Shown: positions 7,705-16,332, numbered from the stretch's first letter. The stretch: 64,000 nucleotides of DNA from Phytohabitans rumicis (GCF_011764445.1 NZ_BLPG01000001.1:2418001-2482000), one strand, 5' to 3'. Program-made: numbers and translations. Notes: a model not told the origin generated them from the letters alone.

Positions 7705-8577
7705 ATGCCAACCAAGCGAGAGCAGTTCGTGCAGACCATTCGCGCCCAATGGCTCGGCCAGCGAATGCGCGAGCTACGGGAAGAGCGCGGCCTGACGCTC
7801 AAGTACATCGCCGCGTACCTCGGGGTCGAGTTCTCCACGCTCGCCCGGTACGAGCGGGCCGAGTGGCCGTTCCGGCGCGACCACGTGATCGCCCTGCTGG
7901 ACGTCTACGGCGTGTACGAGGAGCGCGAGCGGACGCAGCTCGTGCAGCTCGCCCAGGACGCCTGGCGGGTCAACCGCTGGGATGACGATTTCGAGGGCAC
8001 CGTCTACGACGCGACGTTCGTGGACTATCCGTGGCTGGAGTCGCGCGCCGAGGAGATCTGCACCTACAGCACGATGGTGTTTCCCGGGCTGCTGCAGACC
8101 CGGGACTACGCCGAGGCCATCATTCGGCACGCCGAGGGCGCGCAATCCAGCCCGCAGAAGATCGACCGCTGGGTCCGGCTGCGGATGGAGCGGCAGCTGA
8201 TCCTGGACGAGAAGCCGCCCAAGCGGCTCGCCGCGCTGGTGGAGGATTCGGTGCTACGCCGGCCGATCGGCGGCCGCCTGGTGCTGCGCGCCCAACTGGA
8301 GCACCTGGCCCGGGCGGTGGAGCGGCCCCACGTCGAGCTGCGGGTGATCCCCACCGGGAGCGGGCTGCACGCAGGGCTGGCCGGCACCTTCACGCTCTTC
8401 AAGATGCAGCGGCCGTATCCGGAGGTGGCCTATGTGGAGCACCTCGGCGGCCGATTGTTCATGGAGGCGAGCCGCGCGGAGCGCTACTCGAAGGCGTACG
8501 ATGGCCTGCGGGAGGTGGCACTCAGCACGGCTGAGTCCATGGCGCTCATCGCAACACTCGCAGAGGAGTTGTCATGA
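7705..8577 (+). CDS. XRE-family regulator with DUF5753 domain
   Basis: 290 residues. The N-terminal helix-turn-helix spans roughly residues 12-70 ('RMRELREERGLTLKYIAAYL ... STLARYERAE'). The rest is the DUF5753 domain common in actinomycetes, with 'ICTYSTMVFPGLLQTRDYA', 'RQLILDEKPPKRLAALVEDS' and a C-terminal beta-rich part. Genes of this type are almost always followed by a DUF397 gene, as here (overlap ATGAG at 8574); in Streptomyces the WhiJ/BldB-like loci act in development, and some are described as antitoxin-like. The start ATG 7705 follows GAGAGG. What it controls is unknown, autoregulation is likely. Confidence 0.9.
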   Translation: MPTKREQFVQTIRAQWLGQRMRELREERGLTLKYIAAYLGVEFSTLARYERAEWPFRRDHVIALLDVYGVYEERERTQLVQLAQDAWRVNRWDDDFEGTVYDATFVDYPWLESRAEEICTYSTMVFPGLLQTRDYAEAIIRHAEGAQSSPQKIDRWVRLRMERQLILDEKPPKRLAALVEDSVLRRPIGGRLVLRAQLEHLARAVERPHVELRVIPTGSGLHAGLAGTFTLFKMQRPYPEVAYVEHLGGRLFMEASRAERYSKAYDGLREVALSTAESMALIATLAEELS

Positions 8578-8792
8578 GCGAGTCAATGCCAGGCGTTGCC
8601 TGGCACGTCAGCACCCGGAGCGACGGCATCGGCGGCAACTGCGTCGAGGCCGGCCCGCTGGCCGACGGCAGCAACCGGGTCGCGGTGCGACACAGCAAGG
8701 CCCCCGACGGCGCGGTGATCGTCTACACCCGCGGCGAGTGGGAGGCGTTCATCGGTGGCGTGAAGGACGGTGAGTTCGACTTCATCGCCTGA
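8574..8792 (+). CDS. DUF397 protein
   Basis: 72-residue protein with the DUF397 hallmarks: 'AWHVSTRSDGIGGNCVEAG' near the N-terminus, 'VAVRHSKAPDGAVIVYTRGEWEAFI' in the middle and a short acidic tail 'GEFDFIA'. It overlaps the XRE gene by four bases (ATGA), which implies fixed-ratio co-translation. In related loci the DUF397 protein modulates its XRE partner, probably by direct binding. No enzyme motif is present. Confidence 0.9.
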   Translation: MSESMPGVAWHVSTRSDGIGGNCVEAGPLADGSNRVAVRHSKAPDGAVIVYTRGEWEAFIGGVKDGEFDFIA

Positions 8793-8840
8793 CGGATCCG
8801 GCGCTGGTGGGGCAGGCGAGCCTGCCCCACCAGCACACCG

Positions 8841-9170
8841 TCAAGGACGCGGCCACCACTCGATTTCGGTGACGGTCGCGCCCGCGACCACCACCGTGCC
8901 GGCCTCTTCGGTCTCGTTGCGCCAGATGACGTACGCGCCGGCCGGCAGCGCCGGAAACACGGCGGTGTACCGCACCCCGTCGGCGACGTGCCGGTCACGT
9001 ACGGCCACGTGCTGCCGTACGGACGGGTCCTGCCCCTTGGGGCTGATCTCGATCTCGTGGCCGTGCCACTCCGGACCGGTGACGATGACCAGCGCCCCGG
9101 TGTTGCCGCCGATGTCCAGCACGACGGTGCCCATGCCGGACGGTCCATAGGTGTGGTGGTGACCGCTCAT
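8841..9170 (-). CDS. Conserved small protein of unknown function (DUF4331 operon)
   Basis: 109 residues beginning 'MSGHHHTYGPSGMGTVVLDIGGNTGALVIV', then a beta-rich core ('HGHEIEISPKG', 'VRYTAVFPALPAGAYVIW') that resembles small sandwich domains such as carboxypeptidase regulatory or transthyretin-like folds. No signal peptide is seen. The His-rich start might bind metal, which is a guess. Its ATG overlaps the stop of the DUF4331 gene (9167-9170), so it is the third gene of that operon. Proteins with this type of opening occur in many actinomycetes; no function is known to me. Confidence 0.7.
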   Translation of the reverse strand: MSGHHHTYGPSGMGTVVLDIGGNTGALVIVTGPEWHGHEIEISPKGQDPSVRQHVAVRDRHVADGVRYTAVFPALPAGAYVIWRNETEEAGTVVVAGATVTEIEWWPRP

Positions 9171-10531
9171 GACGGGTTGTTGAAGCCGTCGTAGGGGATC
9201 CCCAGGTACGGGAAGTGGTTGAGGAACGGCGAGGTCACGTCTTCCGCGCTCAGCCCCTGCTCCAGGGCGGCAACCGCCTCGTCGGGCGTGAAGTTCTTGT
9301 CCACCAAGGCGAACGTGGCGCCGGCGACCGCGCGCAGCGCGATGGAGACCACGTCGTCCCGCACCCGCCGCCCGTTCGGGAAGCCGGCCAGGTCGCCGGC
9401 CAGTACGCCGAACTTGTTCTCCTTCTTCGACGGCGGGATGTGCGTGTTCAGCCGCAGCATGTCGGCCTGCACCTCACCGGTGTTGTTCTCGAAGCCGTCG
9501 ATGAGACCCTCCGGAATGCCGGTCAGCAGGACCGCCACCAGGTCCGCACGGGCCGTCTTGGCCTCGTTGAGCTTGGCCAGGTTGTCGAAGACGCCCGGGT
9601 ACAGGACCGGCAGCAGCTGGGCCAGCTCCGGGTGCTCGACGAAGGCGGCGAAGTTCTTGTCCTCGGTCGGCGGCAGGCTGTTCCACAGGTCCTTTTTGGA
9701 CATCGGCACGATGACCTCGTTGAAGAGGGGGTTGCCGAGCCGGGAGACCTGGACGTTGGGTCCGACGTAGACGTCGTCGGAGCTGTGGCCGTGCAGCACC
9801 CGTACCTGCCGGCGGCTGGCCGAGGTCCACACGCCGATGACCGGGCTGCTCTTGCCGCGCAGGTCCTTGATGGGCACCTGGAGCGCGATGCTGTGCACGT
9901 TGACCCGGTCGGCCGCGTTGACCGCCTCGCCGGCCTCCTGGAAGACCTTCTGGCCCAGCAGGTGCAGGTTCTGGAACGGGCGCAGCGTACCCAGGTCGAA
10001 GATGGACCCCAGGTCGACGAAGAAGCCCTCGGCGCGCTGGCCGGCGAAGACCTTCTCCCCGGACTTCAGCTTGAACGTCGCGTCCGCCGCGAGCCCCTTG
10101 TAGTCCGGAATGGACAGTGGGCCGACGTTGCACGGCGGGCAGGGAACGTTGCGGGCCAGCACCTTGGCCTTGCCGTTACCGTCCACTTTGGTGATGCTGT
10201 AGAACTGGCGGCGGTTCCAGTTCTCGCTGTCCAGCGACTCGATCGGGCCGGTGTTGTAGAGGAACGTGTTGTTGTTGTTCAGCTTCGTCTCGAAGCGGAA
10301 CTGGTACGTCACGTCCGGGTGCCCGTCGCCGTCGTTGTCGACGTGGATCTCGTACAGCACGTCGTCGCCGAACTCGAAGAAGTTCGGCCCGGCGGCGGGC
10401 GTCTGCAACGGCACGTAGTTCGCGATGAGCGTGACCGTGTCTGGGTGGTCCGGGCTCACGAACGCATATAGGTCGGTGCTGTCGGCCACCGGATCCTTGG
10501 AGATCTCCGGGGCCTCACGATGAGAAGACAT
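9167..10531 (-). CDS. DUF4331 domain protein
   Basis: 454-residue protein matching DUF4331 along its length: 'MSSHREAPEISKDPVADSTD' at the start, 'DLYAFVSPD', 'YEIHVDNDGDGHPDVTYQF' (a Ca-binding-like D-N-D-G-D motif), 'FFVDLGSIFDLGTLRPFQ' and 'HSIALQVPIKDLRG'. The family is found in bacteria with no established biochemical activity. There is no N-terminal signal peptide of its own, although an upstream neighbour carries a Tat signal. The start ATG 10531 is preceded by a GAGG-containing leader. It is followed with overlap by the 109-residue gene. Confidence 0.88.
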   Translation of the reverse strand: MSSHREAPEISKDPVADSTDLYAFVSPDHPDTVTLIANYVPLQTPAAGPNFFEFGDDVLYEIHVDNDGDGHPDVTYQFRFETKLNNNNTFLYNTGPIESLDSENWNRRQFYSITKVDGNGKAKVLARNVPCPPCNVGPLSIPDYKGLAADATFKLKSGEKVFAGQRAEGFFVDLGSIFDLGTLRPFQNLHLLGQKVFQEAGEAVNAADRVNVHSIALQVPIKDLRGKSSPVIGVWTSASRRQVRVLHGHSSDDVYVGPNVQVSRLGNPLFNEVIVPMSKKDLWNSLPPTEDKNFAAFVEHPELAQLLPVLYPGVFDNLAKLNEAKTARADLVAVLLTGIPEGLIDGFENNTGEVQADMLRLNTHIPPSKKENKFGVLAGDLAGFPNGRRVRDDVVSIALRAVAGATFALVDKNFTPDEAVAALEQGLSAEDVTSPFLNHFPYLGIPYDGFNNPS

Positions 10532-10585
10532 GGTTGAACCACCTCACAAGGGGGCTGGAAAGGAATCGAGGTCCGTACGCGCGCG

Positions 10586-10861
10586 CTACTTCTTGCGCGC
10601 CGCCTTGGCCAGCTTCGCGGCCAGGTCGCGATCGCGTACCTCGATGCGCCGCTCTCCGACGAACACGTCCAGCCGGCCGTTCTTGACATCCTTGACGTGG
10701 ACCACGATCGCATCGTCGGCAGCTGCACCGGCGTCCTCGAATGCCTCGCTCAGGCTGGCCACGCTGACAACGGCGCCGCCGACCCCCACGGTGGCCGCGC
10801 CGAGCAGCACCTTGCGGCGAGACAGCCTCGGTATCGCATTTGCCCGGTGGGCGTTTCTCAC
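10586..10861 (-). CDS. Small Tat-exported protein upstream of the DUF4331 gene
   Basis: 91 residues from GTG 10861, with AAAGGA upstream. The N-terminus has a twin-arginine signal ('RLSRRKVLLGAATVGVGGAV'), with a likely cleavage near 'SEA'; the mature part of about 55 residues is charged ('VVHVKDVKNGRLDVFVGERRIEVRDRDLAAKLAKAARKK'-like, given here in pieces: 'DVKNGRLDVFVGERR' and 'DRDLAAKLAKAARKK'). It lies 54 bp before the DUF4331 start on the same strand, so the three genes probably form one transcript. The Tat route suggests export in folded form, perhaps with a bound partner. No family recognised. Confidence 0.65.
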   Translation of the reverse strand: MRNAHRANAIPRLSRRKVLLGAATVGVGGAVVSVASLSEAFEDAGAAADDAIVVHVKDVKNGRLDVFVGERRIEVRDRDLAAKLAKAARKK

Positions 10862-10976
10862 GGTCGTCCTTTCCCGAACGAGGGCACGGCCTAGCGCCGC
10901 CTGACACACAGGATTTCCGCCGGCTACCCGCCCCTGTCGCCGGCAACCATGCATACGGAAGCCGGCGTAGGAAAGT

Positions 10977-11959
10977 TCAAACGCGGTGTGCGCGTAAGAG
11001 CTCCAGAAGTCGTACGTCCACCATCCAGCCGTCGCGGGACTCGAAGCGGGCGCCCGGGCGGCGATGGCCCACGACGCCGAACGCGCCGGCGAACTCCCAC
11101 AGTGCGTAACCCCACCGCTCCTGCGCGAATATGCCCAGCAGGTCGGTGAACCACCGCTGCGCCACGTCGTCCGGCGTGTAGTCGTAGCAGCCGAACTCGC
11201 CAATGTGGACCGGTACGCCAGCGCCCGCGAGGTCCCGCCACGGCTGGTAGAACTCGCGCAGCGCGACCGCGTCCCACCGGCGACCATCGTAGTCGACCGG
11301 GTATTCCGGCTCGGGTAGATGCTCGTGCTCGGGCCACCAGCTCGCCCGGTAGTGACTGACCGACATCGGCTGGTAACCGCGTCCACTGTGGATGACGCGG
11401 AGGTCGGCCAGCTCCGGCATGGCGAGGTGGCCGCCGTCGAGACCGTCGATCGCGATCGGCCGGCTCGGGTCGGCCCGCCGGATCTCGGCCACGGTGCGCC
11501 GGATGACCGCCTCGTGCGCCTCCCGCGTGAAGCCGCGCAGGCCGAGCGCGGGTGGCTCGTTGACCAGGTCGAAGGAGAGCGCATTGGGAGGGAGGCCCCG
11601 GTAGCGGGCAGCGAAGGTGCGCCACAGCGCGGCGAAGGCGTCCTGCGCCGGGCCGTCCACCCACAGGTTGTGCGGCTCACTGTCCCAGCCGGTGATCACG
11701 TACCCGGGGCCCGGTGCAGGTTGAGGGACAGGTGCAGCCCGCGCTCGCGGCACGCCATCAGGCAGCGGTCGACCCGGTCCAGGGCCTCCTCGGTGGCCCG
11801 CGGGTAGTCCGGCGCCGTGGTGAAGAAGCGGTAGTCGCACGGCAGGCGGACGAAATTGAACCCCCAGCCGGCGATGGTGTCCAGCACGTGGAGATCCGGC
11901 TCGGCCGGCCCAGCCGGGCGCATGAAGAGCCATTGGAGGTTGAAACCGTAGTGCGGCAT
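10977..11959 (-). CDS. Glycoside hydrolase family 5-like cellulase (one frameshift as read)
   Basis: About 327 residues when repaired. The protein starts 'MPHYGFNLQWLFMRPAG' and shows a TIM-barrel with GH5 landmarks: 'LNLHRAPG', the acid/base Glu in 'FDLVNEPP', 'HYRASWW' and the nucleophile Glu in 'VHIGEFGCYDY', and a final 'YALWEFAGAFG'. The frame shifts at the C/G run 11703-11709; one extra G/C joins 'HRAPG' to 'YVITGWDSEPHN'. No signal peptide is evident, so the enzyme may be cytoplasmic and act on imported oligosaccharides. A CebR-like operator lies about 120 bp upstream. Exact substrate is not determined. Confidence 0.82.
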
Positions 11960-12075
11960 GACTCACCCCACAGCCATGAACCGGTTAAGTCATCGGACGC
12001 TACCGCCTGCTGGTGCACACACGCAACGACCGCCGACGCGAAGGAACGGCGACGGCGGTCGAAGAGAATCGTCGA

Positions 12076-12089
12076 TGGGAGCGCTTCGG
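12076..12089. promoter_or_regulatory. CebR-like operator upstream of the GH5 gene
   Basis: The site TGGGAGCGCTTCGG matches 11 of 14 positions of the TGGGAGCGCTCCCA box bound by the cellobiose-responsive LacI-family repressor CebR in Streptomyces. It sits 117-130 bp before the GH5 start, in the leader/promoter region. The second half-site is degenerate, so binding is uncertain. Confidence 0.45.
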
Positions 12090-12240
12090 CAAGAATAGAA
12101 CCAAATCACTGTCCATGGAAGGCGTCGACACGACCCGGATTCGCCGAGGCGAATAATCCGGATTTTTCGGGTACCTGGCGCTACCTTCGTGTTTCCGGCC
12201 TATGGCAGTCCGGGTTCGGCGCACGGGAGGGGGCTGCACC

Positions 12241-12498
12241 ATGGGCATCAGGCTGATCTGCCGGCTGGCCGCGCTGGCCGTCGTCGTACTCGCGATCCTC
12301 GACCCGCCGGCGGTCGCCGCCGCGGCGGCCTACGGCACCGCCGCCTCCGCCTCGGGCGGCCATGGCGACACGCTCTTCGTCGCCGGCGCGGGCCTGCTCA
12401 TGCTCGTCGCCGTGGGTGCCCTCGCCGCCGCACAGAGCCGCGGCCGCGATGCCGGCCCAACCCCGGACGCGCCGGGCCAGCAGGACCCCGACGCGTAG
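12241..12498 (+). CDS. Small membrane protein, unknown
   Basis: 85 residues from ATG 12241, preceded by a purine-rich GGGAGGGGG. It has an N-terminal hydrophobic segment ('LICRLAALAVVVLAILDPPAVAAAAA', shown by residues about 4-30) that looks like a signal peptide, a Gly/His/Asp linker and a second membrane helix ('TLFVAGAGLLMLVAVGALAA'), then a short polar tail. No family recognised. It ends just before a family-2 hairpin that probably terminates it. Confidence 0.5.
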   Translation: MGIRLICRLAALAVVVLAILDPPAVAAAAAYGTAASASGGHGDTLFVAGAGLLMLVAVGALAAAQSRGRDAGPTPDAPGQQDPDA

Positions 12499-12514
12499 CG
12501 CTGTGATTTGGGGC

Positions 12515-12569
12515 GTTAGGAAGGGCCCCCTGCTATGCAAAAAGCGCTAACAAGGGGCCCTTCCTTGCA
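12515..12569. terminator. Hairpin repeat, family 2, copy B, between convergent genes
   Basis: A stem of AGGAAGGGCCCC against its complement, with the shared loop motif CAAAAAGCG. It lies exactly between the stops of the genes at 12498 (+) and 12570 (-), suggesting a bidirectional terminator. It is nearly identical to the reverse complement of the copy at 39779-39830. Confidence 0.7.
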
Positions 12570-12776
12570 TCAGCTGCGGCGGAAGGCGTAGCGGCGCTGT
12601 TGGGGGCCGCCTTGGCCGCGCGCCGTCACCTTGCCGCGGCCGGACGTGGCCGGTGCGGGCTTGTCCGCGCGCCGCGCGGACCCGGAGGTCGCCTCGGACC
12701 CGTGCACGGCGGCGGCCAGCCGCTGTGCTTCCAGCTCGTCGGGGTCGGCGTGTACGGAGAATGATTCGACAGGCAT
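12570..12776 (-). CDS. Small basic protein, unknown
   Basis: 68 residues from ATG 12776 with AAGGAG nine bases upstream, so translation is well supported. The N-terminus is acidic ('VESFSVHADPDELEAQRLAAAV'), the middle is Ser/Ala-rich and the C-terminus is Arg-rich ('GPQQRRYAFRRS'). No domain or membrane segment. The bipolar charge and small size could suit a nucleic acid-binding or partner-binding peptide; nothing nearby supports a RiPP pathway. Stands alone on its strand. Confidence 0.6.
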   Translation of the reverse strand: MPVESFSVHADPDELEAQRLAAAVHGSEATSGSARRADKPAPATSGRGKVTARGQGGPQQRRYAFRRS

Positions 12777-12936
12777 GGATGACTCCTTCCAAAAGCGAGG
12801 GAGCCTCGGGCGTGCCACAACCAGGGCCGAAACGGAGGCAAGAGGACGCCCGAGACAAGCGGATACGCGGTCTCAGCAAGGGCGTCAGGAGATCATGCGA
12901 CCACGGTAACCCCGGTCGCCGCGGGCCGCCACCGAT

Positions 12937-13857
12937 TTACGAGGCGCCCTCGGCGACGTCCGGCTCCGGTACGCACAGCCACAGCGCCTTCGGCCGCAGC
13001 TCGGCGCGCAGCGTCCGGCCCGGCTCGATGAGGTCCCCGTCCAACTCCCGGGACTGCGGGCGGTTGCTGGTGACCTGGACGCTGCGGCCCTGGAAGACCT
13101 CCATCCGCGGCACCCGCCGGCGGCGCCGCGCCACCGCCCAGGCCAGCGAGGCCCAGTGCCCGAGGGTGCGCGGGGTCAGTACCGCGATGTCGAACGTGCC
13201 GTCGTCGGGCTCGGCGTCGAGCAGCAGCCGGAGCCCGCCCTTGAGCCGGCCGACGTTCCCGATCAGGACGGTACGCGCGCGGCGGCGCATCGGCGGGTGG
13301 TCGTCGATCCGGATGGACACCCGCATCGGGCGGTCCCCGAGGTGGCGCAGCGCCCCGAGGACGTACGCCAGCCAGCCGATCCGCGCCTTGGTCGCCTCCG
13401 ACGTGGCGGCGAGCATCTCCGCGTCGAAGCCCATGCCGGCCATCACCGTGAAGCACTCGTCGCCCACCACACCGACGTCGATCCGGCGCAGCCCGCCCTG
13501 GAGCGCGATCTCCACCCCGGCGACGAGGTCGTGGGTCAGGCCGAGGTTGACCGCGAGCAGGTTGCCCGTGCCGCTCGGCAGCACGGCGAGGGCGACCTCG
13601 GTGCCGACCAGCGCGCCGGCGCAGGAGCGTACGGTGCCGTCGCCCCCGCACGCGAAGACGACCTGCGCGCCGGCCTCGACCGCCTGGCGGGTCTGGCCGC
13701 GCCCGGGGTCCTCCCGCGTGGTCTCGAACCACATCGGGGCCGGCCAGCCCGCGCCGGCGAGCAGGGCCGAGACGGTCTGGCGCAGCTCGACGGGGTCGAA
13801 GACCTTCGAGGGGTTGACCACCACGGCGGAGGGCACGGTCACGGCATGAGTCTGCAC
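12937..13857 (-). CDS. Diacylglycerol kinase-family lipid kinase
   Basis: 306 residues. The catalytic N-terminal domain has 'AVVVNPSKV', the nucleotide-binding 'FACGGDGTVRSCAGAL' (GGDGT signature) and 'LAVLPSGTGNLLAVNL'; the C-terminal domain contains 'VMAGMGFDAEML' and 'RELDGDLIEPG'. This is the complete DAGK_cat/YegS-like arrangement. Such enzymes phosphorylate diacylglycerol, sphingoid bases or other lipids using ATP at the inner membrane face. The actual lipid is unknown. The gene stands alone; ATG 13857 gives a start just before the catalytic domain. Confidence 0.9.
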   Translation of the reverse strand: MQTHAVTVPSAVVVNPSKVFDPVELRQTVSALLAGAGWPAPMWFETTREDPGRGQTRQAVEAGAQVVFACGGDGTVRSCAGALVGTEVALAVLPSGTGNLLAVNLGLTHDLVAGVEIALQGGLRRIDVGVVGDECFTVMAGMGFDAEMLAATSEATKARIGWLAYVLGALRHLGDRPMRVSIRIDDHPPMRRRARTVLIGNVGRLKGGLRLLLDAEPDDGTFDIAVLTPRTLGHWASLAWAVARRRRRVPRMEVFQGRSVQVTSNRPQSRELDGDLIEPGRTLRAELRPKALWLCVPEPDVAEGAS

Positions 13858-13893
13858 GACCCCGGATCACCGCGGTGACGCGGTGTAGCTCCG

Positions 13894-14759
13894 CTAGAAA
13901 ACGCCGAAGAACTCGTCGAAGAAGCGGTCCGGCGACACCCGCGTGGCCACCTCGTGCGGGCCGCCCGGCGCCGGCCGCCATGCGGTGGTCCCGGTGGCCG
14001 CGTCGACCGTGACGGCGCCGGCCTCGAAGCCGCACACGTCGTCGGCGAACAGCGTGACCGCGGCCAGCGGATCGTGGAAGTACAAGCGCTCCTTCTCGGC
14101 GAACCACACCTCGGCGAAGTCCAGCACCGGGCGCAGCAGCGGTACGCCGGCGCACCGCCGCCGGAACTCCGCCGGGTCCATGGCCACCTGGGTCGTCACG
14201 TCCAGGCCGACCGAGCGGTGGCGGCGCACCGGTACGCCGTACACCGCTCTGGCGGCCAGTGGGTCGCAGCGGATGTTCCACTCGGGCTTGCCGGCGGTCG
14301 CGTAGCGGCCGCCCATCAGAACCAGTGCCTTCAAGAGTGCCGGCAGCGAGGGGTCACGGGCGAAGAGCAGCGCCACGTTGGTGAGCGGGCCGATCGCGAG
14401 CAGCGTGACCTCACCCGGGTGCGCGCGGATCGTCCGGCGCAGGAACTCGACGGCGCCGCCCTCCGGGAAGCGCGTCTCGTGGTCCCAGCCGGCCAGCCGT
14501 TCGGCCTGCGGGGCGCGCGCCTGCGGTGACAGGTCGCCGGCCACCGTCGCCTCCGCCCCGGATGGATCGGCACGTCGACGCCCGCGGCCCGGCACAGCGC
14601 GCTGGCCATCATCGCCCGCCGGGTCGCCTCGCCGGTGACCGTGGTGACGCCGAGCAGCTCGCATCGGGGCTGCGCCAGCAGGTACGCCAGGCATACCGCA
14701 TCGTCGATATCGGATCCGATATCTGTATCGAGCAAGATCTTGTGGCGCACGTCGCCCAT
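13894..14759 (-). CDS. Nucleoside hydrolase family protein (one frameshift as read)
   Basis: About 288 residues after repair. Its N-terminus has the Ca-binding '[20 protein letters not shown]', and later '[17 protein letters not shown]', '[11 protein letters not shown]', '[15 protein letters not shown]' and '[12 protein letters not shown]', the usual order of the IU-nucleoside hydrolase fold. The frame breaks at the C run 14556-14559; one extra base restores '[18 protein letters not shown]'. The enzyme should split N-glycosidic bonds of ribonucleosides, though many relatives have other substrates. Start ATG 14759 is chosen because it precedes the first strand directly; an ATG 54 bases upstream is possible. 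A paralogue lies at 40960. Confidence 0.82.
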
Positions 14760-14896
14760 GGTGCCAGGGGTAAATGGGTTTGCCGACCCCGCGTACCCCG
14801 ATGCATGCTGCACATGTGACCTATCGCGCGCCGCGATTTAGCCGCCCCCGGATGACCGGTGGGCGATCGCCGCTGCGCTGATGGAGATGGCGTGAG

Positions 14897-14924
14897 CAGG
14901 GCCCCCGGCCATGGCCGGGGCCCT
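14897..14924 (+). promoter_or_regulatory. Strong leader hairpin before the PheRS-like gene
   Basis: A 13-bp GC stem (CAGGGCCCC.GGCC against GGCCGGGGCCCTG, with one bulged C) lies 37-65 bases before ATG 14962. No plus-strand gene ends upstream, so it is not an ordinary terminator. Transcription attenuation or control of translation of the synthetase-like gene is a reasonable reading, not shown. Confidence 0.5.
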
Positions 14925-14961
14925 GTCCCTATTTCGCCCTACTCCCGCGAAGGCCAAGAAC

Positions 14962-16028
14962 ATGTCACCCGACGAACTGCGCGCGGCCCTGAGCCTGCGC
15001 GACCTGACCGACCCCTCCAGCGGCGAACACGCCGTCCAGCACGTGGTCGCCGCCATCGAGGGCGCGCTCGCCCAGGCGTGGGCGATCCCGGTACGCCGCG
15101 ACCCCGGCCCCGGATCGTGCCCGTCGCCCACAACTACGACCGGCTGCGGTACGACGCCGAGGCGGTCACCCGCGACCGCCGCTACAGCCGGTACGTCGAC
15201 GTCGACCGGATGCTGCGCTCGCACACCACCGCCCGGATCCCCGCCCTGCTGGACGTCATCCACGAGCGCGACGTGCTGCTCAGCGTCCCGGGCATCACCT
15301 ACCGCCGGGACGCGATCGGCCGGCACCACGTCGGCGAGCCGCACCAGATGGACGTGTGGCGGATCCGCCGCGACGACCCGCCGCTGACCGAGGTCGACCT
15401 CGTCGACATGATCGGCATGGTGGTCGAGGCGGTGCTGCCCGGCCAGCGGTGGCACACCGTGCCCAACGTCCACCCGTACACGATCGCCGGGCGGGAGATC
15501 TACGTCGGCGACGTCGAGATCGGCGAGTGCGGGCTGGGCCACCCCGAGGTCGTGGGCGGCGGCAGCGGGCTCGCGATGGGCCTCGGGCTGGACCGCTTGG
15601 CCATGCTGGCCAAGGGCATCGACGACATCCGGCTGCTGCGCTCGCCCGACCTCCGGGTGGCCGCGCAGATGCGCGACCTGGCGCCGTACCGGCCGGTGTC
15701 CGCCATGCCGGCCGTCCACCGCGACCTGTCCCTCGCCGTGGCCGCCGGCCTCGACGCCGAGTTGCTCGGCGACCGGGTTCGCGAACTGCTCGGCCCGGAC
15801 GCCGAGGCGGTCGAGGAGGTAGCGGTACGCGCCGAGACCGGGTACCCGGACCTGCCGGAGGCGGCGCGTACCCGGATGGGCCTGCGCCCTGGGCAGAAGA
15901 ACGTGCTGCTCCGGGTCGTCCTGCGCGACCTGCGGCGCACGCTGACGGCCGAGGAGGCCAACGCGCTGCGCGACCGGATCTACGCCGGCCTGCACGAGGG
16001 CTCCGCGTACGAGTGGGCGGCGCCGTAG
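14962..16028 (+). CDS. PheRS alpha-like orphan ligase with FDX-ACB-like domain (one frameshift as read)
   Basis: About 355 residues after repair. It resembles the catalytic core of class II phenylalanyl-tRNA synthetase: 'HTTARIPALLDVIHERDVLL' and 'RRDAIGRHHVGEPHQMDVWRI' (motif 2-like, with the F/H-x-Q-x-[DE]G region altered), 'GECGLGHPEVV' and motif 3-like 'GSGLAMGLGLDRLAMLAKGI'. The C-terminal 100 residues ('HRDLSLAVAAGL', 'LRPGQKNVLLRVVLRDLRRTLT') look like the ferredoxin-fold anticodon-binding domain usually found at the end of PheT. No tRNA-binding coiled coil is present. A frame break at 15102-15105 is repaired by one C. I recall an uncharacterised actinobacterial group described as PheS-related ligases; the substrate is unknown. 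Confidence 0.75.
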
Positions 16029-16065
16029 CGTAGCACTTCGTAGCACCTGTCGATAGGATGGCTCC

Positions 16066-16332
16066 ATGGCCGAGCATGCCCGCGAAATCAGCCAGCGCGA
16101 ACTCCGCAACGACTCTGGCGCCATCATGCGCGGCGTCGAGCGGGGCGAGTCATTCACGATCACCCGCAATGGCACGCCGATCGGGCGGCTGATCCCACTG
16201 CGGCGACGCACGTTCGTGCCACGCGAGGAGGTCCTGGCGGCGTTCTCGACGGCTCCGATCGTCGACCCCGAAGCGTTCCGCCGCGACATCGACGCGATCG
16301 CCGACCAGGACCCCTTCGACCGTGAGTGGTGA
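16066..16332 (+). CDS. vapB: Phd/YefM-type antitoxin
   Basis: 88-residue antitoxin. The N-terminal dimeric DNA-binding half reads 'REISQRELRNDSGAIMRGVE' and 'SFTITRNGTPIGRLIPL', the typical Phd/YefM pattern. The C-terminal tail ('DPEAFRRDIDAIADQDPFDREW') should wrap around and block the active site of the PIN toxin encoded next. The gene overlaps the toxin by 11 bases. Autorepression of the operon by the antitoxin is the rule in this family. The name vapB is by function as partner of a VapC toxin. Confidence 0.88.
   Translation: MAEHAREISQRELRNDSGAIMRGVERGESFTITRNGTPIGRLIPLRRRTFVPREEVLAAFSTAPIVDPEAFRRDIDAIADQDPFDREW

Noticed and set aside
7187-7749. Minus-strand open frames in the region upstream of the XRE gene
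   Set aside because: They owe similar stretches only to the direct repeat, have no Shine-Dalgarno sequence and cross likely promoters.
12570-12776. RiPP precursor reading of the small basic protein (C-terminal 'RRYAFRRS')
   Set aside because: No modification enzyme, protease or transporter gene nearby; the tail is simply Arg-rich.
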